From positions 1,420,025 to 1,484,024 of the forward strand of contig NZ_JAHUWT010000002.1 in assembly GCF_019218885.1 (NCBI RefSeq): a DNA stretch of 64,000 nucleotides, in the 5' to 3' direction. Below the pieces are notes generated by a model. That model saw only the letters and a list, made by a program, of their open reading frames with translations. It had not been told where the DNA came from and did no database searches. This stretch comes from Bordetella sp. BOR01. GTDB taxonomy: Bacteria > Pseudomonadota > Gammaproteobacteria > Burkholderiales > Burkholderiaceae_B. A program made the position numbers and the translations under genes. Below, one piece after another: positions 56,262-64,000 of the stretch; the first letter of the stretch is position 1; each line of letters opens with the position of its first letter.

Positions 56262-58940
56262 ATGTCCTACGACCCGGATTCACGCCCCTTCATCACGCTG
56301 GAACAGGCCGGCCAGTTGCCGCCCACCCACACCCTGGTGCTGACCGTGAACAACCGTCTGGCCCGTCGCCTGACGCTGGATCTGGCCGGGCAGTTGCGCC
56401 GTGAGCGGCAGGTCAGCGAATTGCCGCGTGTCTTGCCGCTGGCGGCCTGGCTGGCCGAGGCCGCCGGCGAGCTGGCTTTTGCGCCGGGGGCCGACCTGCC
56501 GGCGCACCGGCTCGATAGCTTTGCCACGCAAATGGTCTGGGCCGATGCCATCGGCGAAGAAGAGGCCGGCCGGGTGCTGCTCGATACCGGGCAAGCCGCG
56601 GTGCTGGCCATGGATGCCGACACCTTGATGGACGAATGGCGCCTGAATGTGCCTGGGGGCGCCGATACTGACGAATACCGGGGTTTTTCGCGCTGGCGCC
56701 GCCGCTACCACCAACGCCTGGCCGGCATCGACGCCGAAGACGCCAACCAGGGTTATGGGCGCGTGCTGCGTGCCTTGCAGCAGGGGGAGGTGGCCGCGCC
56801 GCGACACCTGGTGCTGGCGGGTTTTACCGATGTCTCGCCGCGCTTTGCTGCGCTGCTCGATGCCTTCCAGAAAGGGGACGCGACGCTCGCCTGGCTGAAC
56901 GACACGCTGGCCGAATCCGCCTTGCCGGCGCGCTATAGCGCCACCGAGCGCGGCGCCGAATGGCGTGCCGCGGCGGCCTGGGCGGCGCAGCGGCTGGCCG
57001 CGCAGCCGTCCGGGCGCTATGCCATCGTGTCGGCCCAGTTGCAGGCGGAATCGCCCTTTGCGCGGCGCGTGGTGGGGCAGGCCCTGGCCGAAGGCGGCCA
57101 TGCTTTCAACGTGGCCGTCGGACGGCCCCTGACCGAATGGCCGGCCGTGCGGGCCGCCCTGGCCTGGCTGCACGCGCTGGCCGACATGGAACAGGCTGGC
57201 GCTGTTGACGCGCCGGTGCTGGGGGCGGCCTTGCTGGCCGGGCATTGCGCCGGAGACCGGCGCGACCTGGCCAGGCTTGCGGCCGTCGATGCGCGCTGGC
57301 GCCGCCAGGCGCGGGTCCGCGTCGATGCTGCGCGCTGGCAGCGCGACCTGGCCGATGGCACGGCCTTGTCTGCCGCCTGGCCGGCCGCGCTCGAGATCTG
57401 GCGGCAAGCCGGAGAACGCAGCACCGCCGATCTCTGGATGCCGGTGATCCGCGCCGCGCTGGTGGCGCTGGGTTTCCCTGGCGAACGTCCGCTGGACAGC
57501 GTGGGCTACCAGGTCATGGGCGCGTTCGGCGAACTGTTGGGGCGCTACGCGGCGCTGGCCCCCGCGGCCGGCCCGCTGGATGGGCGCGGCGCGGTGCGCC
57601 TGCTGGCCAGCGCCGCGGCCGCGGCGTCATTCCAGCCGCAGCGCGATCCGCTGGCGCGCCTGGACGTGCTGGGCTTGCTCGAGGCCGAAGGCGGGCACTG
57701 GGATGGAGTGTGGATCCTGGGCCTGACCGACGATGTGCTGCCCGCCACGCCGCAGCCCAATCCGCTGCTGCCCTTGACCGTGCTGCGCCAGGCCGGCGCG
57801 CCGCGCGCCACGCCCGAGCGAGAGCGGCAATGGGCCGAGGCGCTGTACGCGGCATTGTGCCGCTGCGCACCCGAAGTGGTGGTCAGCCATGCCCATCTCG
57901 ACGGCGAACGCGAATTGCGGCCTTCGCCGTTGATTGCCGATGTGCCGCCCATGGCATGGCAGCCTTGCGCGACTGTCGTGCCGGACGCGCTGCCGCAGCA
58001 GGTGCTCGACGACGAACGTGGCCCACCGCTGGCCGCGCCGGCACCCGATAGTGCGCGGGCCGGCGCCACCGGCGGCCTGGACGTGCTGGATACCCAGGCG
58101 CGCAACCCCTTGTGGGCATTCGTGCGCCATCGGCTGGGGGCCAGGGCGCTGGCCGATTACGCCGACGCCGCCAATCAGAACGTGCGCGGGCAGTTCCTGC
58201 ACCGCGCGCTGGAACTGGTGTGGCGCATGCTGCCCGATCAGGAACAACTGCACGAAGCCATTGCGCAGGGTCGATTGCAGGCCCTGGTCCTGCAGGCGAT
58301 AGAAGAGGCGGCCGAAGAAGAACTGCGCGCCTATCCGCGCGCCTTGCGCGAACTGGAATGCGAACGCGCGTGCGCCGTGCTGGCCGATTGGTTCGACCTC
58401 GAAGCGCAGCGCCTGCCGTTCCGGGTCGCGCAAGTCGAAGAAACCCATCACTGGTCGCGCGGCCCCCTGGCCCTGGCCGTGCGGATCGACCGGCTGGACC
58501 GCCTGCCCGACGGCCGTGCCGTGATCCTGGACTACAAGACCGGCATGGCGCCAGGCAATCCGGAATCCGACTGGGCGCGCGCGCGGCCCGTGAATCTCCA
58601 ATTGCCGTTCTACGCGGCCGTGCTCTCCGGCGATACGCCGGATGCCGATGTGGCCGCGCTGGTGCTGGCCCAGGTGCATGCGCGCCAGGTTGCGGCGGCC
58701 GGGCTTTCCGACACCGAGCTGGGCATTGCGGGGGTGACTGCCGCCGATGCCAGCAAGGGCTTCGAGGGCCAGGCCTGGCGCGATATCCTGCTGCGCTGGC
58801 GCGCCGCCGTCGAGGGCCTGGCCGATGAATATGCGTCCGGCTACGCCGCCAACCTGGTCTATCGTCGCGACGACCTGAAATACTGCGACGCCATGCCGTT
58901 CCTGCGGCTGCATCTTGAAGACGAGGACGACGCGGCATGA
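56262..58940 (+). CDS. AddB-like PD-(D/E)XK nuclease, probable DNA repair protein
   Basis: An 892-residue protein. The N-terminal half resembles a degenerate UvrD-like helicase fold, with THTLVLTVNNRLARRL in place of a Walker A motif. The last 270 residues carry a RecB-type nuclease: NQNVRGQFLHRALELVW, then RIDRLDRLPDGRAVILDYKTG with the catalytic D and DxK residues. It fits the family annotated as probable DNA repair protein next to RecB/AddA-like helicases. It likely forms a two-subunit helicase-nuclease for double-strand break repair with the next product. Its stop overlaps the next start as ATGA. Confidence 0.82.
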   Translation: MSYDPDSRPFITLEQAGQLPPTHTLVLTVNNRLARRLTLDLAGQLRRERQVSELPRVLPLAAWLAEAAGELAFAPGADLPAHRLDSFATQMVWADAIGEEEAGRVLLDTGQAAVLAMDADTLMDEWRLNVPGGADTDEYRGFSRWRRRYHQRLAGIDAEDANQGYGRVLRALQQGEVAAPRHLVLAGFTDVSPRFAALLDAFQKGDATLAWLNDTLAESALPARYSATERGAEWRAAAAWAAQRLAAQPSGRYAIVSAQLQAESPFARRVVGQALAEGGHAFNVAVGRPLTEWPAVRAALAWLHALADMEQAGAVDAPVLGAALLAGHCAGDRRDLARLAAVDARWRRQARVRVDAARWQRDLADGTALSAAWPAALEIWRQAGERSTADLWMPVIRAALVALGFPGERPLDSVGYQVMGAFGELLGRYAALAPAAGPLDGRGAVRLLASAAAAASFQPQRDPLARLDVLGLLEAEGGHWDGVWILGLTDDVLPATPQPNPLLPLTVLRQAGAPRATPERERQWAEALYAALCRCAPEVVVSHAHLDGERELRPSPLIADVPPMAWQPCATVVPDALPQQVLDDERGPPLAAPAPDSARAGATGGLDVLDTQARNPLWAFVRHRLGARALADYADAANQNVRGQFLHRALELVWRMLPDQEQLHEAIAQGRLQALVLQAIEEAAEEELRAYPRALRELECERACAVLADWFDLEAQRLPFRVAQVEETHHWSRGPLALAVRIDRLDRLPDGRAVILDYKTGMAPGNPESDWARARPVNLQLPFYAAVLSGDTPDADVAALVLAQVHARQVAAAGLSDTELGIAGVTAADASKGFEGQAWRDILLRWRAAVEGLADEYASGYAANLVYRRDDLKYCDAMPFLRLHLEDEDDAA

Positions 58941-61900
58941 CCGGATCCGCCCGCCAACCTTCCGACCATCTAGCCCGCGTCCACGCGCTGGACCCGGCCG
59001 CCTCGTTCCTGGTGCAGGCACCTGCCGGCTCCGGCAAGACCGAACTGCTGACCGACCGCATCCTGGCGCTGCTGGCCACGGTGAACCGGCCCGAAGAAAT
59101 CGTGGCCATCACTTTCACGCGCAAGGCTGCTTCGGAAATGCATGCGCGTGTATTGGGCAAACTGCGCGACGGCAGCGGCCCCATGCCCGCATCCGAGCAC
59201 GGCCAGCGCAGCTGGCACCTGGCGCGCGCGGCGCTGCAGCGCAACGATGAACTGGGCTGGAGGCTGCTGCAGCATCCGGCACGCCTGTCGATCCGCACCA
59301 TCGACTCATTCTGCGCGGGCCTGGTGCGCGGCATGCCGTGGCTGTCGGAACTGGGCGGCATGCCCGACATCGCCGACGACGCGCAAGCCCACTACGATGC
59401 CGCCGCCCGCGCCACGCTGGCCCTGGCCGACGATTTCGAGGCCGTGCGCATTTTGCTGGCGCACCTGGATGTCGATACCCAGGCCGCCACCGAAGCCATT
59501 GCCGCGATGCTGGGGCAGCGCGACCAGTGGCTGCCGCTGCTGGCTCGCGGCAGCGATCGCGAGGCCTTGCAGGACGCCCTGGCCGACGCCATCGGCGAAG
59601 ACCTGCAGGCTTTGGCGCGTGCCATGCCGCTCGGCTGGGACGACGCTCTGCGCTGGCCGGCGCGCATGGCGGTGGCCGCGCTCGACGAAGACGACCCCGC
59701 ACATGCGTTGGCCGCGCTGCGCGATTGGGATGCGCCGCTCGAACCCGACGCTGCCTGGCTCGACCAATGGAAGGCGGTGCGCCATTTGCTGCTGACGGCC
59801 GCGGGCGGGCTGCGCAGTGCGCGCGGCGTGACCAGGAATCTGGGTTTTCCGCCCAGGTGCGAGCACAAAGAAGCCTTCACTCAGTGGCTGGACGCGGCCG
59901 ACCCCAAGGCTGCTTGGATCTGGATGCTGGAGGCGGTCCGTCATGTGCCGCCGGCCGAGTTCAGCGATGCGCAGTGGCGCGTGCTGGGCGCGCAACTGAT
60001 GACGCTGAAGCTGGCGGTGGCCCAGTTGCACCTGCGCTTTGCCGAAACGCGCGAAGTCGATTTCATCGAGATCGCGCAGCGCGCCGCGCACGCCCTGGGC
60101 AGTGCCGACGATCCCGGCGAACTGCTGTTGAAACTGGACGCCTCGATCCGTCACCTGTTGATCGACGAATTCCAGGACACCAGCCTGACGCAGATTCACT
60201 TGCTGGCCACGCTTACCGCCGGCTGGCAGCCGGGCGATGGCCGCACGCTGTTCCTGGTGGGCGACCCCATGCAGTCCATCTACCGGTTCCGCAAGGCCGA
60301 AGTGGGCCTGTTCCTGCAGGCGGCCGAGCACGGCGTGGGCGAGATCGCGCCCACGTTCCTGCAACTGACCGACAACTTCCGCTCGCAGGCCGGCGTGGTG
60401 GAATGGGTGAACGCCACATTCCGCGGCCTGCTGCCGGCACGCAACGATGCGGCCGCCGGCGCCATCGCCTATACCGATTCGGCGGCGTTCAATCCGTCAT
60501 TGCCAGGCGAACCCGTGCGTTTCCATGCCGCATTCAGTACCGATGGCGGCGGGGCGGCCGACGCCACGGCCGAGGCGCTGGCCGTGCAATTGGTGCGCCA
60601 GGCGCTGGACGAGCGCGACCCCGCCAGCCGCCATCCCGTGGCCATCCTGGTGCGCGCGCGCGGGCACCTGGGCCAACTGGTGCGCCGCCTGACGCAGGCC
60701 GGCATTCGCTGCCGCGCGGTCGACCTGGTGCCGCTGGCGCAGCGCCACGTCGTGTCCGACCTGGTGCAGTTGCTGCGCGCCTTGTCGCACCCCGCCGACC
60801 GCATGGCCTGGCTGTCGGTGCTGCGGGCGCCCTGGTGCGGGCTGACACTCGATACGCTGCACACGCTGTTCGGCCATGACCTGAGCACCCCGGTTCCGGT
60901 GCTGCTGGCCGATGCCTTGCGCGCGCCGCGCCCGGCCCCTGTCGCAGCCCCGTCCGGGCAGACGCTGTCGCTGTGGGACGCCCCCGCCGCTGCCCAGCCT
61001 TGCCGCGCGCAAGCCCTGCTGCCGGCCACCGAATACGCACGTCTGAGCCACGCGGGCCCGATCTTGCTCGATGCCGCCAACGCCAGCGGTGCCATGCCGC
61101 TGGCGGCCTGGCTGGAATCGCTGTGGCGGCGGCTGGGCGGGGCGGCGCTGTACGCCAGCCCCAGCGCGGGCGAAGATGCCGAGAGCCTGTTCGTATTGGT
61201 CGAGCGCTTGGCGCCGCATGGCGGCCTCGATCCGGCCCGGCTCGATGCCGCGCTGGCGCGTCTGTACGCCGCGCCCGAAGGCGGCGCCGACGACGGCGGC
61301 GTGGTCGAGATCATGACCATGCACAAGTCCAAGGGGCTGCAGTTCGATACGGTCATCCTGTATGGCCTGCACAAGGCGCCGCGCGCCGAGCGCGCCCCGC
61401 TGGTCAGTTTCGAGCAAAGCGGCGAACGCGTGCTGTTCGGCCCGGTGAAGCCGCGCGCCGACAAAGAGGCCGACCCCGTGTCGCGCTACCTGGGCCTGCG
61501 CGAGAAACGCCGCGCCGCTTATGAAACCGATCGCCTGCTGTATGTGGCTGCCACGCGCGCGCGCCATCGCCTGCACCTGGTGGGCAATGTAGCGATCGAC
61601 CGCGACAGCGGGCAGGCCAAGGCCCCGCCGGCCGCCAGCCTGCTGGGCCGCTTGTGGGAATGGCTGCCCGCCGACCAGAAAAGCCCGCCGCCCGATTGGC
61701 ACGACGATGCGTCCGTCGATGACGAGGCCGCCGGGCACCTGCGCGGCGAGCCCTTGCGGCGCCTGGCGGACGAGGCGATCGACATCTTGCGCAGCCGGCG
61801 CGCCATTATTGGCGGTCCGGGCTTTGCGTTGGGGGCGGCAATGGGGCAGGGCGCCGAGCACCCGGCCTGGCAATTGGAAACCGCGCACGATGCCGCCATC

Positions 61901-62386
61901 GGCACGCTGGCGCATGCCTGGCTGGCCCGTATCGGCCAGGACGGCTTGCCGGCCTGGCCGGCCGACACGCTGCGCGGCTATCTGCCCGTGATGCAAAAGC
62001 AACTGACCCGCGCCGGGCTGCCCGCCGCGCAGGCGCCCGAGGCCGCGCAGGCCGTACTCGACACCTTGCTGGCCACGCTGGCCCACGAGCGCGGCCGCTG
62101 GCTGCTGTCGCAATCGGCCGCCCGCCGCGAATGGCCGCTGATCGACGCCACCGGCCGTGTGTCGGTCATCGACCTGGCGCTCAGTACCGAAGACGGCTGG
62201 CTCATCGTCGACTACAAAACCGCGCGCCCGCATTCCGGCGAAGCCCCCGCCCACTTCGCCACCCGCATGCGCCAACGTCACGCCGACCAACTGGCCCGCT
62301 ATTGCGCCCAGGTCACCGCCCTGGACAACCGCCCGGCGCGCGCCGCGCTGTACTTCCCCCGGGCGGAACTCTGGATAGACATCTAG
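58937..62386 (+). CDS. AddA/RecB-like UvrD-type helicase-nuclease
   Basis: A 1149-residue superfamily 1 helicase. Walker A is APAGSGKTELL (residues 28-38), motif Ia AITFTRKAASEM, motif II LLIDEFQDTS, motif III VGDPMQSIYRFRKAE, motif V IMTMHKSKGLQFDTV and motif VI YVAATRARHRLHL. The C-terminus has a nuclease core, VIDLALSTEDGWLIVDYKTARP. With the preceding AddB-like protein it should unwind and trim broken DNA ends. Whether RecBCD or true AddAB also exist in this genome cannot be seen here. Confidence 0.87.
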   Translation: MTGSARQPSDHLARVHALDPAASFLVQAPAGSGKTELLTDRILALLATVNRPEEIVAITFTRKAASEMHARVLGKLRDGSGPMPASEHGQRSWHLARAALQRNDELGWRLLQHPARLSIRTIDSFCAGLVRGMPWLSELGGMPDIADDAQAHYDAAARATLALADDFEAVRILLAHLDVDTQAATEAIAAMLGQRDQWLPLLARGSDREALQDALADAIGEDLQALARAMPLGWDDALRWPARMAVAALDEDDPAHALAALRDWDAPLEPDAAWLDQWKAVRHLLLTAAGGLRSARGVTRNLGFPPRCEHKEAFTQWLDAADPKAAWIWMLEAVRHVPPAEFSDAQWRVLGAQLMTLKLAVAQLHLRFAETREVDFIEIAQRAAHALGSADDPGELLLKLDASIRHLLIDEFQDTSLTQIHLLATLTAGWQPGDGRTLFLVGDPMQSIYRFRKAEVGLFLQAAEHGVGEIAPTFLQLTDNFRSQAGVVEWVNATFRGLLPARNDAAAGAIAYTDSAAFNPSLPGEPVRFHAAFSTDGGGAADATAEALAVQLVRQALDERDPASRHPVAILVRARGHLGQLVRRLTQAGIRCRAVDLVPLAQRHVVSDLVQLLRALSHPADRMAWLSVLRAPWCGLTLDTLHTLFGHDLSTPVPVLLADALRAPRPAPVAAPSGQTLSLWDAPAAAQPCRAQALLPATEYARLSHAGPILLDAANASGAMPLAAWLESLWRRLGGAALYASPSAGEDAESLFVLVERLAPHGGLDPARLDAALARLYAAPEGGADDGGVVEIMTMHKSKGLQFDTVILYGLHKAPRAERAPLVSFEQSGERVLFGPVKPRADKEADPVSRYLGLREKRRAAYETDRLLYVAATRARHRLHLVGNVAIDRDSGQAKAPPAASLLGRLWEWLPADQKSPPPDWHDDASVDDEAAGHLRGEPLRRLADEAIDILRSRRAIIGGPGFALGAAMGQGAEHPAWQLETAHDAAIGTLAHAWLARIGQDGLPAWPADTLRGYLPVMQKQLTRAGLPAAQAPEAAQAVLDTLLATLAHERGRWLLSQSAARREWPLIDATGRVSVIDLALSTEDGWLIVDYKTARPHSGEAPAHFATRMRQRHADQLARYCAQVTALDNRPARAALYFPRAELWIDI

Positions 62387-62394
62387 CCGGGTAT

Positions 62395-62430
62395 CAGGTG
62401 TCTGACACCCTGGCGGGAGTCAGACACCTG
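62395..62430. repeat. Stem-loop repeat element, copy 2 (loop ACCCTGGCGGGA)
   Basis: CAGGTGTCTGAC at 62395-62406 pairs perfectly with GTCAGACACCTG at 62419-62430. The 12-base loop ACCCTGGCGGGA is identical to copy 1 near 40.67 kb. It starts nine bases after the AddA-like stop and may also end that transcript, though no T run follows. Confidence 0.75.
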
Positions 62431-62496
62431 AAATCAAGGCGCCTGAAATCCTGAAACCAAAAAAGAACCCCGCCCTCCACCTGCCACCACTCCCCT

Positions 62497-62517
62497 CCCT
62501 CCCCCCCGGGGGGAGGG
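62497..62517. repeat. CCCTCCCCCC palindrome
   Basis: CCCTCCCCCC at 62497-62506 and GGGGGGAGGG at 62508-62517 form a ten-base inverted repeat around one base. Further G-rich AGGGGAGGG follows at about 62521. It is non-coding and of unknown role, and it could stall polymerases or act as a weak terminator. Confidence 0.6.
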
Positions 62518-62548
62518 CCAGGGGAGGGAGCCCTCCATACAGCCCCAC

Positions 62549-62619
62549 GGGGCCCGCCACTTGAGATTCCAGCAAGCGGCCCAACGGCCGCTCTGCTAGA
62601 ATCTCAAGTGGCGGGCCCC
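62549..62619. repeat. 71-bp near-perfect inverted repeat overlapping the ffs promoter
   Basis: Bases 62549-62569 and 62599-62619 are perfect 21-base inverted copies. Inside, AGCA/TGCT and AGCGGCC/GGCCGCT extend the pairing to a CAAC loop at 62582-62585, with one mismatch (62570/62598) and one bulge (62593). The right arm contains TGCTAGAAT (62594-62602), an extended -10, and runs into the 5' end of the 4.5S RNA. The left arm is thus an inverted copy of the promoter-proximal sequence. Confidence 0.8.
62594..62602 (+). promoter_or_regulatory. Candidate extended -10 of ffs
   Basis: TGCTAGAAT matches the TGnTAnAAT extended -10 and would start transcription near 62609-62610, at the head of the GCGGGCCCC segment of 4.5S RNA. 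A -35 about 17 bases upstream is not convincing, which an extended -10 can tolerate. Confidence 0.5.
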
Positions 62620-62715
62620 TTCGCATGGTTCGGCGGTGAACCTGGTCAGGTCGGGAACGAAGCAGCCATAGTCGTTTAGGATCAGTGCCGGAGTAAGGCT
62701 CGCCTACCGGTTTCC
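62611..62715 (+). ncRNA. ffs: 4.5S signal recognition particle RNA
   Basis: The strongly conserved SRP core CAGGTCGGGAACGAAGCAGC lies at 62647-62666 with its GGAA tetraloop. CAGTGCCGGAGTAAGGCTCGCC (62683-62704) is the matching 3' side of the helix, and the GGGCCCC 5' end is typical of betaproteobacteria. The loop-closing pair is G-C rather than the usual C-G. The RNA binds Ffh and directs membrane proteins to the translocon. Exact ends are uncertain by several bases. Position just before dnaX is common in this group. Confidence 0.92.
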
Positions 62716-62835
62716 CCAAGGGGGCGCCGTAATCGGAACGAATTGTCATGGTTCATGGCAATTCGCGCCCTGGTTGCGGCGCCCCTTTGCATTTCCGGCG
62801 CGCCGGCCGCGCGCAACTGGCTCTACAATCCGTCC

Positions 62836-64000
<1,165 letters not shown>

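Overview
The window looks like the chromosome of a GC-rich betaproteobacterium of the Alcaligenaceae, Bordetella- or Achromobacter-like. This rests on uniformly GC-rich coding sequence, three orphan Bug/TctC-type periplasmic binding proteins, a complete aerobic benzoyl-CoA (box) pathway with its BoxR regulator, and the 4.5S RNA-dnaX linkage at the right end. No transposase, phage gene or CRISPR array was seen. Gene calls come from reading translations, motifs and ribosome-binding sites; no database search was run.

Layout. 1-4.5 kb: the end of a pcaI-like CoA-transferase gene behind a Bug receptor, a divergent TPP enzyme and a LysR regulator. 4.7-14.6 kb: two ABC importer operons. The first is a polyamine-type importer with an embedded amidohydrolase, followed by an IclR regulator. 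The second is a polar amino acid-type importer behind an agmatinase-like ureohydrolase. Together they suggest uptake and hydrolysis of nitrogenous, perhaps guanidino or amide, compounds. 14.6-23.7 kb (minus strand): a benzoate operon with DUF4863 protein, semialdehyde dehydrogenase, benzoate-CoA ligase, alpha/beta hydrolase and a five-gene Liv-type importer. Divergent boxR follows at 23.9 kb.

24.8-35.4 kb: a 10.6-kb block separates boxR from boxCBA. It holds three MmgE/PrpD-family proteins, a Bug receptor, a fumarate-reductase-like flavoprotein, a LysR regulator, an aldehyde dehydrogenase and an Old Yellow Enzyme. It looks like one or two organic-acid catabolic units of unknown substrate and is the most interesting part of the window. 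35.6-40.6 kb: boxC, boxB, boxA and a MaoC-like hydratase. TGCA-type palindromes occur before both box transcription units, so BoxR probably controls both.

40.7-44.7 kb: glutaryl-CoA dehydrogenase with an acetolactate-synthase-like enzyme and a divergent LysR. 44.9-50.2 kb: a Bug receptor, a sulfatase, a DeoR regulator and an Ldh_2 oxidoreductase, which may form a sulfate-ester catabolic unit. 50.2-64 kb: mostly housekeeping genes: xerD, ybaK, a DJ-1/PfpI protein, a ribbon-helix-helix protein, a pbpG endopeptidase with a histone-H1-like linker, tRNA-Arg(CCU), an MFS transporter, a 44-residue membrane peptide, an AddAB-like nuclease/helicase pair, ffs and the start of dnaX. Two structured non-coding elements stand out: a stem-loop repeat at about 40.6 and 62.4 kb sharing an identical 12-nt loop, and a 71-bp near-perfect inverted repeat overlapping the presumed ffs promoter.
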